Shown: positions 18,301 to 26,171, counted from the first letter of the stretch. The stretch is DNA of 64,000 nucleotides from Chitinophagaceae bacterium (GCA_947454235.1 CANGIY010000010.1:62001-126000), one strand, 5' to 3'. A program made the numbers and translations. Notes: generated by a model from the letters alone, not told the origin.

Positions 18301-19528
18301 CTGTTATGCTACTTCAGCACCCGTATCTGTTACGCTTCTACCTACCCCCGACGGCACATTTAGTGTTAGCCCACGTGCTGAATTTTGCATTGGCGATAGT
18401 GCGGTACTTTCTGTGGCATCAGGTTTGGGTTATAGCTATCGGTGGTCAAATAGCGGTGCTTCTATAAGTGGCGCAACAAGCAACAGGTTTGTGGCAAGGG
18501 CTGCAGGTTATTACGCTGCAACCATCACCAACAGCTATTCGTGCAGCACTACATCGCCAGTTTTGCATGTCATCACCGATACTATACCATCAGCTAATAT
18601 CACCGTTACGGGCACGGGCGTTGTGTGTGCAGGTGGCGCGGTAACACTGACAGCCAACACCACCAACGCCGGCTACTACTGGTATAAAGACGGGGCCATT
18701 ATTGCAGGGGCTACATCACGCGCTTACCGTGCAGTTTCAAATGGCAGCTATGCCGTTAAAGTAACGACGGCAGCGGGTTGTACGTCCCTCACTACGCCTG
18801 CTGTGGCAGCCGTATTTGTGGGCGATGTGCATACTTTGCCGTATTCAAGTGCACAGTTTTGCTGGGGTGGTAATGCACTGTTGGGCACCGATATGCCCTC
18901 GTACACGGGTACAACCTATCAGTGGCAGCGCAGCATGGTGAATATTGCAGGTGCTACTAACAGCACTTACCGCACCTATGTACCGGGTAGCTTTAATTGT
19001 GTGCTCACGCTGCCCGCGGGTTGTTCGCTCAGTTCCTTGCCAACACTTGTTGCGCAGTATCCTGTTCCTAACCCAACTATTGTACCGGTAGGCACTCAAT
19101 TAACGACACAACGCAATTTTGTGGGTTATCAGTGGTTTGAAAACATGGTTCCACTTGCACGCGCCACAACTTGGAGAATGGCACCTGCCGGCACTGGCGA
19201 CTACACTGTAAAAGTGATTGACTCTAACGGCTGCGAAACTATATCGCCTATTTTCACCCTGCGCACGAGGTTAGAACCTGTTACGGGCATTGAAACGCTC
19301 ACTGCTGATGATATTAAATTATTCCCAAATCCCGTAACTGCCGACTTGTTCATCGATGCCCCTGAACCTGTAATTGTGTCGCTATCGGCACTCGATGGCA
19401 GGGTACTTATACCTCAACAAACCACCCAACAGTTATCGCTCACACCCCTTGCAAACGGCACGTACATTGTGCAATGCTACTCTGCAACCGGTAAACTGAT
19501 AAAGGTACAAAGGGTCGTGAAGGAGTAG
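15341..19528 (+). CDS. Large secreted NHL-repeat / Ig-like surface protein with T9SS sorting domain
   Basis: A 1395-residue exported protein. A signal peptide (GIRFLFFVLLMLIGSGTYAQ) is followed by NHL-type propeller repeats to ~365, with recurring GFSGDGGPA, GYTGDGGNA and IRKVDTSGI. One Big_9/cadherin-like domain follows, then several BIG2-like units (...GVWST...ATIDAAGVVTGVHAG) to ~840. Ig-like repeats of the form YxYxWxxxGxxIxGA...GxYxV run to ~1310, and a T9SS type A domain ends the protein (LFPNPVTADLFIDAP ... GTYIVQCYS). I start at the ATG at 15341; a GTG 24 nt upstream would put eight extra residues before the signal peptide. Likely a cell-surface adhesin or matrix protein; the ligand is unknown. 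Confidence 0.88.
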   Translation: MHNVGIRFLFFVLLMLIGSGTYAQIITTVAGDGIPGEPTAGIAATNTHISHTPIRINKFNEVFLITDTLRGVKKIDRNGIVKNIFRGTYGFSGDGGPATLAKFSRIGDFNLDKFGNIYLCDATNYRIRKVDTSGIVNTVVGKNSAPYTYVEGAAATTEYIGSPEWVVLDSNNCIYFTYLGYSGLRNSVRKVDTIGITTTCAGSISGALSGSTADSIPATSARINAPLRLAVNRQNQLFFLTSDMKIYKLSQSDTLSIYAGTGTRGYTGDGGNAKLAMIYPSYLAFDNCGNLYFPQASDHVIRKIDTSGIISTICGTGSPGFSGDGGPASAATLHNPAGIDVDCVGNIYIADDSNFRIRKIIYPNKTPKFTLGNSVSIAFCHDTGPYDLNTTLAVRDSDCGQELTWAQLNTPAHGVANVAYLTNTNTRVVTPTGLNYTANPGFTGIDSFSVVISDCGGLSDTISIKVKVDTDAYVGVITGPPTLCLGDSSLLNAASSGGSWYSYNPTIGNINAATGMVTCIDTGTATLVDIISNTCGIDSGNYVLNIIGNPDPGTISGPTSLCDGATASYSETVPGGVWSTALGNATIDAAGVVTGVHAGTDTVVYTVTGACANASAHYPIVINPLPGAITGTMQVCASGGNTSLTDTSVGGNWSSASATIATVSAGGVLTGVNAGTTTITYSFPLTGCYTTTSVLVNPLPTAISGVSAVCTGLTATYSDTGSGAWSVSPTSLATIDNTTGVLNALSAGTANITYTAPTGCITTRSITLNATPPAIAGPASTCAGGATISLTDALPGGGWAASPSSVATISSSGTVTGVGIGTASVTYTVSGCSTVTSISVQNTPTSIITPLGDTDLCPGDAVVLTGSTGTGYNYQWYLGATPLSGATDNFYVASAAGAYKLYISLAAGCGNMSAPVGVSVAPATASLTASGTTAICSGTSVMLTASTGTGYTYEWLHNGVGIAGAGAAYLAATDSGNYQVMISNGSGCYATSAPVSVTLLPTPDGTFSVSPRAEFCIGDSAVLSVASGLGYSYRWSNSGASISGATSNRFVARAAGYYAATITNSYSCSTTSPVLHVITDTIPSANITVTGTGVVCAGGAVTLTANTTNAGYYWYKDGAIIAGATSRAYRAVSNGSYAVKVTTAAGCTSLTTPAVAAVFVGDVHTLPYSSAQFCWGGNALLGTDMPSYTGTTYQWQRSMVNIAGATNSTYRTYVPGSFNCVLTLPAGCSLSSLPTLVAQYPVPNPTIVPVGTQLTTQRNFVGYQWFENMVPLARATTWRMAPAGTGDYTVKVIDSNGCETISPIFTLRTRLEPVTGIETLTADDIKLFPNPVTADLFIDAPEPVIVSLSALDGRVLIPQQTTQQLSLTPLANGTYIVQCYSATGKLIKVQRVVKE

Positions 19529-19543
19529 TTGTATAGTACGACT

Positions 19544-19565
19544 AAGCGTAGAGAATTCTACGCTT
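19544..19565. terminator. Hairpin between convergent genes
   Basis: Arms AAGCGTAGA and TCTACGCTT form a perfect 9-bp stem around GAAT, centred between the surface-protein gene (ends 19528) and the hybrid kinase gene (ends 19608). No long T run on either strand; probably a shared bidirectional terminator. Confidence 0.55.
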
Positions 19566-19607
19566 GTGCAGTGTTAAACCTGCGGGTGTATTGTTATAAA
19601 ATTGCAG

Positions 19608-21113
19608 CTATTTATGAGGAAAATGTTTGTTCAGCGTTTTCTGCATGGTTTCAGGGTTAATGGGTTTGAATATGAACTCATCGACCCCAAATATTTTGAA
19701 TTGTTCCTGCATCTCTGGGCTGGTAGAGGCTGTTAGGGCAATAATGTTGATATCGCTGTTGAATTTCCTGATTTCGCTTGAAGCTGTTAAGCCATCCATA
19801 ACCGGCATTTGAACGTCCATCAATACCAGGTCGTAATGGTTTGCTTTTACTTTCTCTACTGCAATTTGCCCGTTTTCTGCAAGGTCAACTTCTGCATTCC
19901 ACTTGGTGAGCATTTTTTTCGCCAGTATGGCATTGAAGCTTACATCTTCCACCAGTAAAATTTTAACGCCGTTCAAAACAGGTGCGTCCAGTTTTAGTTG
20001 GTCAAAGTCAATGGCTTTGTGCTCGCTTTTTGGGAAGCTTAATCTGAAAAAGAATCTTGAACCTTTTCCTGCCTCGCTCTCTAATTGAATTTCACTTTTT
20101 TGAAGAGATAATAGTCTTTTAATAATCGCCAGTCCAAGTCCCGAGCCTCCATATTCACGGGTGATATATGCGTGAGCTTGTGTAAATCGTTCAAAAATCT
20201 TGTCCTGGTGTTCCCTGCTTATTCCTATGCCTGTATCTGATACTGAGAACTCAATCTCATAAAAATCACCTTTTTGCCCTGTTAGCTGTAGTTCTAAGGT
20301 AATTTTTCCCTTTCTGGTAAACTTAATGGCATTTGAAATAAGGTTATTGAGAACTTGCGTCAGTCGGGTAGTATCTCCCTTCAGGAATCTCGGAATGTCT
20401 TCATCAATCATGGCTTTCAGCATATTGCCATTTTCTTCAGCCCTTATTTTGTTGGAGAGTTTAATGTTGTTGATGAGCCCGCGAATATCAAAGTCACTTT
20501 CTGCAAAAACAATTTTTCCTTCTTCAATTTTATTAAAGTCCAGAATGTCATTGATAAGAGAGAGTAAATTTTGACCCGAAACTTGTAAGATGGAAAGGTA
20601 TTCCTGCTGACGTTCCAGCGGTTCTTCTTCTATTAATAAATGTATGTATCCAATAATCGCATTGAGTGGAGTTCTTATTTCATGACTCATAACAGAAAGG
20701 AACTCGCTTTTTGCTCTTGTTGCCTGTTCTGCTGATTCTTTCGCCTGAATTAAAGTGTTTTCAAGCTCTTTTGCTTTTATAATTTGTTCCTGAAGAAACC
20801 CGATCAAATGAATAATATCGTTTTCCTCTCCGGTGTGTTGGTCATTCAGGTCGGGCTTGAAAGTATTAATTGCATTGCGCAACTGGTGCAACGACTTTTT
20901 CTTGATATCAAACTGTTCCTGCAAACGCTGCATTGCATCCTGATATTCTTTTTCGCTGATCTGAAATGCGTGGTCGGCGATTTTAATATCCTTTTCGAAC
21001 GCATAATAGTAATCACTCACCGTATTTAAAAATGGTGCCATTTCCGGCATTTCCAAGATGTTAGGAGGCAAATTTTTTGCAATCTGACGTTTGAGCGCTT
21101 TATGGAGTTCCAT
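19608..21113 (-). CDS. Soluble hybrid histidine kinase with C-terminal receiver domain
   Basis: A 501-residue cytoplasmic kinase with no membrane segment. The N-terminal ~125 residues are helical and coiled-coil, beginning LHKALKRQIAKNLPP. The HisKA domain has His144 in FLSVMSHEIRTPLNAIIGY. The ATPase domain shows NNLISNAIKFT, FSVSDTGIGIS and EYGGSGLGLAI. A receiver domain (~383-500; LLVEDVSFNA, LVLMDVQMPVMDG) ends the protein. It lacks its own sensory domain. The two genes just upstream in the same operon encode a FIST protein (9-nt gap) and an Hpt protein, so input and phosphotransfer partners are supplied in trans. In known NosP systems a FIST haemoprotein controls a neighbouring kinase; that parallel is inference here. 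Confidence 0.92.
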   Translation of the reverse strand: MELHKALKRQIAKNLPPNILEMPEMAPFLNTVSDYYYAFEKDIKIADHAFQISEKEYQDAMQRLQEQFDIKKKSLHQLRNAINTFKPDLNDQHTGEENDIIHLIGFLQEQIIKAKELENTLIQAKESAEQATRAKSEFLSVMSHEIRTPLNAIIGYIHLLIEEEPLERQQEYLSILQVSGQNLLSLINDILDFNKIEEGKIVFAESDFDIRGLINNIKLSNKIRAEENGNMLKAMIDEDIPRFLKGDTTRLTQVLNNLISNAIKFTRKGKITLELQLTGQKGDFYEIEFSVSDTGIGISREHQDKIFERFTQAHAYITREYGGSGLGLAIIKRLLSLQKSEIQLESEAGKGSRFFFRLSFPKSEHKAIDFDQLKLDAPVLNGVKILLVEDVSFNAILAKKMLTKWNAEVDLAENGQIAVEKVKANHYDLVLMDVQMPVMDGLTASSEIRKFNSDINIIALTASTSPEMQEQFKIFGVDEFIFKPINPETMQKTLNKHFPHK

Positions 21114-21122
21114 GTATTGATA

Positions 21123-22265
21123 TTATGGTTTTTCTGCCAGAGTAGTGATTGTCATTGTTTGGTTGTGGAGTTCGCATTTGCCTGAATTCGTGTAGGGCGA
21201 TAATTCTCCGTATGAATAGAATCCGCAAATGGCTGTTTCAGGTCCAAATATTTCGCGCGCAGCTTCTACTTCCTCTTCTGTTCTTTGTTGTAAAATAAGT
21301 TTGCGACCTACACAACTAATCAATATAGCCAAACCGGGGGTTACCTCAGGGTCTTTAATCGACTGTTGTGCAGCTTCCGAAGAGCCATCAATTAGCTTGT
21401 CAAAGTTTGCTTTCATTAGGCGCACTTTAGCTCCTTCCGGCATGTTTCCGGCAAAGGTCATTGTGTCAGCCTCTTCGTCTATGCTTAAAATGGTTCTTAC
21501 AAGTGTAGTTTCGTTATCAGCACTTTTTAGAGCCAGTGGGAAAAGCAATGCAGAACCCGGTAGCTCGTTGGCGTAATCGCCCAGATACTCTTTATATAAT
21601 ATTAATGCGCTTTTACCATCGAGCTCATGCAGTATGTTTTTCGCTGATTTTGTGATTTTGCGTTCAGTGCCAAATTCATCCCAGCCCCCAAACGAGCCGT
21701 GATTTACAACGACATTTTCACCGTAAAAACCAATGGCGATTACATTTTTTTCGTGAGGAACACAATTGAGTCCGGTCGCTGTTTTGTCAAAATCAGCACC
21801 ATCGCCCGCAAGACCGCCCGAGATGGTTACATTATGGACATTTTCACTGTTGAAGCCTGCAACAAGTTCGGTTCCATTTACATGCGAGCCATCACTTATC
21901 ACCATTACCGATTTTAGTTCAGCGCCGTTGAGTACGCGCATCAATTGCGCACCAAGGTCAAACGAAGAACCGGTAATGCTCAATATGCCATTGACACATT
22001 TTACCTTCGAGCGCTCCATGTGAATAGCTGTCACAATAACAGTATCGTCCTTTACTGTATTATCAACAATCTCACCCGACGTTGAAGCTAAAACGATATC
22101 AGCATTGTGGTATTTCGCTTTTATATATTCATAAACCGATGGGGTTGATACAAGGTTTCTAGCCCCAAATACGAGCGTAACCTGGCAATCAACCGGCACT
22201 GCATTCGAAGTTTTATATAATGGAGTCCAGTTTCCCCCTTCCAATTTTTCCTGATAAATTTTCAT
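21123..22265 (-). CDS. FIST-domain sensory protein
   Basis: A 380-residue cytoplasmic protein with FIST_N and FIST_C domains. Support comes from the N-terminal strands (VDCQVTLVFGARNLVSTPSV, DIVLASTSGEI), the middle VTISGGLAGDGADF and AIGFYGENVVVNHGSFGGWD, and the C-terminal AICGFYSYGELSPYTNSGKC close to the usual FIST_C ending. FIST proteins are intracellular ligand sensors. One group, NosP, binds haem and nitric oxide and regulates an adjacent histidine kinase. This gene sits between an Hpt gene (26 nt upstream) and a hybrid kinase gene (9 nt downstream), so it is very probably the input module of that phosphorelay. Whether it binds haem cannot be decided from sequence alone. Confidence 0.92.
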   Translation of the reverse strand: MKIYQEKLEGGNWTPLYKTSNAVPVDCQVTLVFGARNLVSTPSVYEYIKAKYHNADIVLASTSGEIVDNTVKDDTVIVTAIHMERSKVKCVNGILSITGSSFDLGAQLMRVLNGAELKSVMVISDGSHVNGTELVAGFNSENVHNVTISGGLAGDGADFDKTATGLNCVPHEKNVIAIGFYGENVVVNHGSFGGWDEFGTERKITKSAKNILHELDGKSALILYKEYLGDYANELPGSALLFPLALKSADNETTLVRTILSIDEEADTMTFAGNMPEGAKVRLMKANFDKLIDGSSEAAQQSIKDPEVTPGLAILISCVGRKLILQQRTEEEVEAAREIFGPETAICGFYSYGELSPYTNSGKCELHNQTMTITTLAEKP

Positions 22266-22291
22266 TGTTCTATGGCTGTTAACTCGGTGTT

Positions 22292-22624
22292 TTATGAAAA
22301 CGATTGTTTTAGCATTTTTACTAAAACACGGGCTTCTTCAAGTGTAGTTTGTATCTGTATCTTCAAAGAATCCAATGGAGTTCCTTTCGACAATTCTTGC
22401 TCAATATCCGAAATTTTTGCTGATAGATCTTTAATTTCCATATTGTTAAGCGGTGATTTCATTTTATGAATCTGGAACTTAACCTGGGCTGCATCATTTT
22501 CAGCGAGATGCATTTCCACAGCGTCTATTGATGCATCAATTACATCAGTCATGCTACCGACCAATTCCTTTAATTCATCTTCACTATCAACAAGGGCACT
22601 TAAAAATTCAAATTTAAAAAGCAT
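22292..22624 (-). CDS. Hpt-domain phosphotransfer protein
   Basis: A 110-residue, all-helical protein. His53 in QIHKMKSPLNNM sits where Hpt domains carry the phosphorylatable His of HxxKs/g, and the surrounding heptad-like helices fit a four-helix bundle. It is the first gene of the Hpt-FIST-hybrid kinase operon. It should take phosphate from the kinase's C-terminal receiver and pass it to an unlinked response regulator, since no output regulator is encoded next to it. The motif differs from the usual HxLKG core (Met in place of Leu, Ser in place of Gly), so the match is good but not perfect. Confidence 0.78.
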   Translation of the reverse strand: MLFKFEFLSALVDSEDELKELVGSMTDVIDASIDAVEMHLAENDAAQVKFQIHKMKSPLNNMEIKDLSAKISDIEQELSKGTPLDSLKIQIQTTLEEARVLVKMLKQSFS

Positions 22625-22742
22625 GGCATGGATGTCTTATCCCTAACAAAATTATCATATTAGATTTTGATATGCAAGCTTTAGTATAAAGAAATTTGCA
22701 ATGCATTTAAATAATGTGAAATATAATAAAAGAATTAAGCAT

Positions 22743-22769
22743 AAAAAGGCCGCCCGAAAACGGGCAGCC
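22743..22769 (-). terminator. Terminator of the His-rich membrane protein gene
   Basis: A GC-rich stem with one mismatch (GGCtGCCCG, loop TTTT, CGGGCgGCC, read on the minus strand) is followed by TTTTT. It separates the 22816-23142 gene from the Hpt operon downstream. Confidence 0.85.
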
Positions 22770-22815
22770 GCTGTTGAACCAAATATTTATCTGCTATAAT
22801 TACTCTTGCTTTTCC

Positions 22816-23142
22816 TTAACAACCGCTGTGTACGTAGCACATTTTATAGTTGTTTTTAAAAGCTTGTCTTTGTTCAGGTGTTAAGCTTTCAAAGTGTTCT
22901 TTCCATTTCATTTGCATGCGGCGAGTGTGGCAATGCCCCATGTGACGGTGGTGTCCGCGTCCAAACAATAGTTTTGCTAACAACAATATTCCTGCTGCTT
23001 GCCAAAATGTAACCATGCTTACGTGTACAACCGGTACTAGAACTGAGTTCCACAATGCCATTACTGCAAAAGTGAACCCTGTAACTGCCAAAATTGAAAA
23101 TCCGATGATAAGCGGTATTTTCTTTTTCCAATTTCTTTTCAT
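22816..23142 (-). CDS. Small membrane protein with His-rich loop and LTPEQR tail
   Basis: A 108-residue protein with two predicted transmembrane helices (~11-30 and ~38-60). A histidine cluster follows (GRGHHRHMGHCH, residues 61-72), then a charged tail containing SLTPEQRQAF and ending in two Cys. The LTxxQ-type motif is typical of the periplasmic stress proteins Spy, CpxP and ZraP, and a His/Cys cluster suggests metal binding. The combination with two membrane helices is familiar to me from unnamed Bacteroidota proteins. A role in metal or envelope stress is inference. A strong terminator follows, and a divergent small gene starts about 250 nt away. Confidence 0.75.
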   Translation of the reverse strand: MKRNWKKKIPLIIGFSILAVTGFTFAVMALWNSVLVPVVHVSMVTFWQAAGILLLAKLLFGRGHHRHMGHCHTRRMQMKWKEHFESLTPEQRQAFKNNYKMCYVHSGC

Positions 23143-23335
23143 TTTTCTGTTTTTTAGTCAAAGCTACCCCCTGAATATGCCGATGCATATTTGAATTCGG
23201 GGAATAGAAACAAATGAGAGGTGAATAGAGGAATTCCTGCGGTGGCTGCAACCGCGGTGCGATAGTTTTTAATAAGGTAAAAACGGGCTTAATTGTAAAG
23301 GAAAAGTCAAAAACGCACCGTAAAAGGCTTTAACA

Positions 23336-23353
23336 AAATGTTGCGTAACATTT
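23336..23353. repeat. 7-bp dyad upstream of the small basic protein gene
   Basis: AAATGTT and AACATTT flank GCGT. The dyad sits about 40 nt before the 23392 start and in the divergent region shared with the His-rich membrane protein gene, where an operator would be expected. Short and AT-rich, so it could be chance. Confidence 0.35.
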
Positions 23354-23391
23354 GGCATGTGCTTTGCGTTATACGATTAAAATCAACTACT

Positions 23392-23565
23392 ATGCCAAAT
23401 AGATCTTCGAATTACATGAGAAAAGAAAAAGCAAGGAAAGTTATGGAAAGCCCACTTTCTTTCGATTTGAAAACTTTGTTAAGCGCATCTTTAGCGTTGA
23501 CCAGAAGTCACATCGTGCGCAACCACGTATCAACAACATTAAATGTACTCAACGGCGCAAAATAA
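23392..23565 (+). CDS. Small basic protein of unknown function (57 aa)
   Basis: The frame could begin at a further ATG 54 nt upstream (23338). I prefer MPNRSSNYMRKEKARKVMES at 23392, because the sequence before it overlaps the dyad and promoter-like region. The protein is rich in Arg/Lys and Ser with a central amphipathic helix (FDLKTLLSASLAL), has no Cys and no signal peptide, and is not recognised. The gap to the convergent gene is 55 nt and holds a strong hairpin, which supports a real transcript ending here. Confidence 0.55.
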   Translation: MPNRSSNYMRKEKARKVMESPLSFDLKTLLSASLALTRSHIVRNHVSTTLNVLNGAK

Positions 23566-23611
23566 GCGCAGCGTTTAACAATGAGACATTTTAAAAGTAC
23601 TCACCCGGCTA

Positions 23612-23651
23612 ATTTGATTTTCAGTGTATGCCGGCTTCCTGAAAATCAAAT
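23612..23651. terminator. 13-bp hairpin between convergent genes, overlapping a coding end
   Basis: ATTTGATTTTCAG and its exact complement enclose a 14-nt loop. The stem begins 46 nt after the small basic protein gene and covers the last ~10 codons of the minus-strand gene ending at 23621. It is probably a bidirectional terminator, with part of one gene recruited into it. Confidence 0.65.
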
Positions 23652-23965
23652 AACGCCGAGGGTAATGGACCGAGTGCTGATAAAAGATTCGGGTTATTCA
23701 GATCTTCAAAAAAAGGCTGATCATTTTCGAATTTACCAATAGCGGTAAGATCGAAATAAGTACCTGCGCCAGCTTGGCTGAAAGCCATTGCCTCATCTCC
23801 TTCAAATAACATATACAAGAGATAAAATCGTTGTTTGGCGTGTGCGTCAGCAGGCGTTACAACTATTTTTTCTATTTCAAGCATTCCTTTTGGGGTTGAA
23901 TGCAGTCCAATAAGATATTGGGCTTCAACACACTTCTTATCAGCTTCAGTTAGAGTGAAAGGCAT
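23621..23965 (-). CDS. Uncharacterised soluble protein (114 aa)
   Basis: Starts MPFTLTEADKKCVEAQYLIG. There is no signal peptide, membrane helix or known motif. The composition is ordinary and the middle (AKQRFYLLYMLFEGDEAMAF) suggests a mixed alpha/beta fold. Its 3' end lies inside a 13-bp inverted repeat. Flanked by small genes on both sides with no clear operon partner. Function not recognised. Confidence 0.65.
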   Translation of the reverse strand: MPFTLTEADKKCVEAQYLIGLHSTPKGMLEIEKIVVTPADAHAKQRFYLLYMLFEGDEAMAFSQAGAGTYFDLTAIGKFENDQPFFEDLNNPNLLSALGPLPSALFDFQEAGIH

Positions 23966-24180
23966 TTAGAGTATTTTTAGGTAAAACAAAAATACAATAC
24001 ATTATTTAATCTAACAACTGATTTTCTCTCTTTAACAATTCAATTGCAAAAGGTAATTAGTTGATAGTCATTTGAGTAAAAATAATTTTTAAAAATACGT
24101 GAAAAAACCCTTGATTTTTACGTTATTATTTTTATCGTCATTTCTGTGTGGTATCAACAATGTTAAAATGTCACTTATTC

Positions 24181-24212
24181 TTTGTGTCGGTTGGCAATGT
24201 GGCATAATTTTG
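24181..24212 (+). promoter_or_regulatory. Promoter of the barrel-lipoprotein operon
   Basis: TTTG at 24181-24184, a 20-nt spacer, then a perfect TAATTTTG at 24205-24212. The ATG at 24220 is only 7 nt further, giving an almost leaderless mRNA. Confidence 0.65.
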
Positions 24213-24219
24213 CCGCTGA

Positions 24220-25632
24220 ATGAGAATAACTTTCTTACATATTTTTGTTTTGTTGTTTTCTGTCACTGTGTATGGGCAATCGACATGTGGGTTGAGTGGA
24301 ATTCCCAATAATTCAGTAGAAGTTAAGACTAATCCCGGATTTGCGTGGCTCGAAGAAGACAGGGCGCATATCACAATTGGTTCGTTAAGTGGAGCTTTTG
24401 GAGGAAACAGTTTTTCATTGAATACATCACCTCTTCATTTTCTTACAAAAGGCACACTTACTCCCGGTGAACAAATTAGTCATTCCGGAGGTAACGGCGA
24501 TAAGTCGTTCATGGTGAATGCAAATATTGGAGGTCCTGGTATCGTTTTTAAGTACCACAAATTTCTCTCTTTCGGTATTTCAACCGGAGTTCGATACATA
24601 GCTAATTCTGATGGGCTTGACTCCAAAGTACTTAATCTTTTGGGTGTTGGTGCTGCAGGTGCAGCCATGGGCCAGGATTCGTTGACAATCAGAAAATATT
24701 CAGGTGCAGCGCAGGTATTTGAGGAAATCAATTTGACTTATGCTGGCTTCGTCATGCAAAACGACACTAGAAAGTTGATTGCTGGCGGTACTCTTAAATT
24801 GTTGAACGGAATGGGGGCGGCTGGTTTAAATGTCAATCAGGCTGGTTTTTCTGTTAGAAATAATGATGGTGTTGCCTATGGTGTTAATGGATCGGTTGAT
24901 GTAGCATTTTCTCCATTCGCTAATCGTTGGTTGCTCACTTCCGACCCTTTTTCTGCAAATGCCAATCATGAAACCAATTTTGGAGTAGGTGCTGATTTCG
25001 GGTTGGTATATTACTCCAATCCGTACCGAGGTTTTAGGTTGCATAAAGGATATAAAACGCGTTTGGCAATTTCAATAACCGATGTGGGGTCTATTTCTTA
25101 CAATGCATCTTCGACTTCAGCAAGTTACGACATAGCCGGTAAGAACATCAATTATCGTGCACTCAGTAATGCACCCAATACAACGTTCGGAAATGTTATT
25201 TTCAATAATTACATAGTTGATAGCGTAGCGACATCAAAAGGAGGAAATAGGAAATTTTCTGTAGGACTACCGACAGCATTACACATTGACGGAGACTTTA
25301 AACTCAATGATTTCCTGTTTTTGAATGCCAATGTGCTTGTTGACTTGCGTTCAGTTCAGGCGCACAGTTTTTCAAATCACTACATATCTACAGCAACTAT
25401 TACCCCAAGAATGAATTTCGGGTATTTTACTCTGGCGGTGCCGGTTTCATACAATATCTTGAATCAGTTTTCTGCTGGTGCTGTAGTTATGGGAGGGTAT
25501 TTTTATATTGGTTCATCAACAATGTTCTCCAATTCTATCTTAAAAGAGAAACAAGCATTTAATGTATTCACAGGTCTGATGTGGAAGATAAAACCCCACA
25601 AACTGACCGAAGAAGAAATGATGATGATGTAA
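24220..25632 (+). CDS. Outer-membrane beta-barrel protein of unknown function
   Basis: A 470-residue protein with a signal peptide (FLHIFVLLFSVTVYGQS). The rest is rich in alternating hydrophobic/polar strands, Asn, Ser and Gly, with strand-like segments such as GIVFKYHKFLSFGISTGVRY and a final VFTGLMWKIKPHK, as expected for a barrel. It resembles the large barrel families with DUF numbers found in Bacteroidota (DUF5723-like is my best guess, not verified). A lipoprotein gene follows after 3 nt, so the two are co-translated and may form an envelope pair. Confidence 0.75.
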   Translation: MRITFLHIFVLLFSVTVYGQSTCGLSGIPNNSVEVKTNPGFAWLEEDRAHITIGSLSGAFGGNSFSLNTSPLHFLTKGTLTPGEQISHSGGNGDKSFMVNANIGGPGIVFKYHKFLSFGISTGVRYIANSDGLDSKVLNLLGVGAAGAAMGQDSLTIRKYSGAAQVFEEINLTYAGFVMQNDTRKLIAGGTLKLLNGMGAAGLNVNQAGFSVRNNDGVAYGVNGSVDVAFSPFANRWLLTSDPFSANANHETNFGVGADFGLVYYSNPYRGFRLHKGYKTRLAISITDVGSISYNASSTSASYDIAGKNINYRALSNAPNTTFGNVIFNNYIVDSVATSKGGNRKFSVGLPTALHIDGDFKLNDFLFLNANVLVDLRSVQAHSFSNHYISTATITPRMNFGYFTLAVPVSYNILNQFSAGAVVMGGYFYIGSSTMFSNSILKEKQAFNVFTGLMWKIKPHKLTEEEMMMM

Positions 25633-25635
25633 TTT

Positions 25636-26088
25636 ATGAAGAAATTGAGCTTTATTCTGCTGGGATTTGTAATTGTATTAGGAGCTTGTCAAAAAGGATC
25701 AATTCCTCAATTGAAACACGCCATGAGTGCAAAAGTGGGGAAGGAGCTCTGGTCGTCCAGCCATTCTGACGTTTCGTTGCAGCAGGGCGTAGGTACAGGA
25801 ATTACCATTGTCGCCGATTCTGCTGATACTAAATGTGTGTTAAGTATAGGCAAGTACACCGGGCCAGGCACCTATAGCCTTGTTAACCCCGAAAATGCAG
25901 CGGCTTTTACCAATACGGTTTCAGGAGCAGGAAACATAACACATACTGCCAGCTCAGGTAAAATAGTGGTAACCGACAATTTTCTTAATGCCGAAGGAAT
26001 GACGGAAATTAAAGGCACTTTTGAATTTTTGGGCGATACGCTTTCAGTAGTAAATGGTGCATTTGATGTGTCATTTAATCTTGACTAA
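25636..26088 (+). CDS. Small lipoprotein, partner of the preceding barrel
   Basis: A 150-residue protein with an N-terminal lipobox, VLGAC at residues 14-18, directly after a hydrophobic stretch, so it is an exported lipoprotein. The mature part is beta-rich (GITIVADSADTKCVLSIGKY; EIKGTFEFLGDTLSVVNGAF). It has the look of the small beta-sandwich lipoproteins annotated as DUF6252-like; that is a recollection, not a search. It starts 3 nt after the barrel gene and is clearly in the same operon. Confidence 0.8.
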   Translation: MKKLSFILLGFVIVLGACQKGSIPQLKHAMSAKVGKELWSSSHSDVSLQQGVGTGITIVADSADTKCVLSIGKYTGPGTYSLVNPENAAAFTNTVSGAGNITHTASSGKIVVTDNFLNAEGMTEIKGTFEFLGDTLSVVNGAFDVSFNLD

Positions 26089-26159
26089 CATCGACTGTTC
26101 ATATTTTGCAAAAATAGTCTGCTCAAGGTTTTTAGCTGGTATTTCAATTAAAATTCATT

Positions 26160-26167
26160 TAGTTTTG
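26160..26167 (+). promoter_or_regulatory. -7 promoter box 4 nt before gldA
   Basis: TAGTTTTG matches TAnnTTTG exactly and ends 4 nt before the gldA ATG (26172), the same geometry as at 12264. No clear -33 element is visible. Confidence 0.5.
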
Positions 26168-26171
26168 CTTC

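Noticed and set aside
24099-24311. GTG-initiated hydrophobic frame (MKKPLIFTLLFLSSF...)
   Set aside because: It overlaps the promoter and start of the barrel gene at 24220 and turns into non-protein-like sequence.
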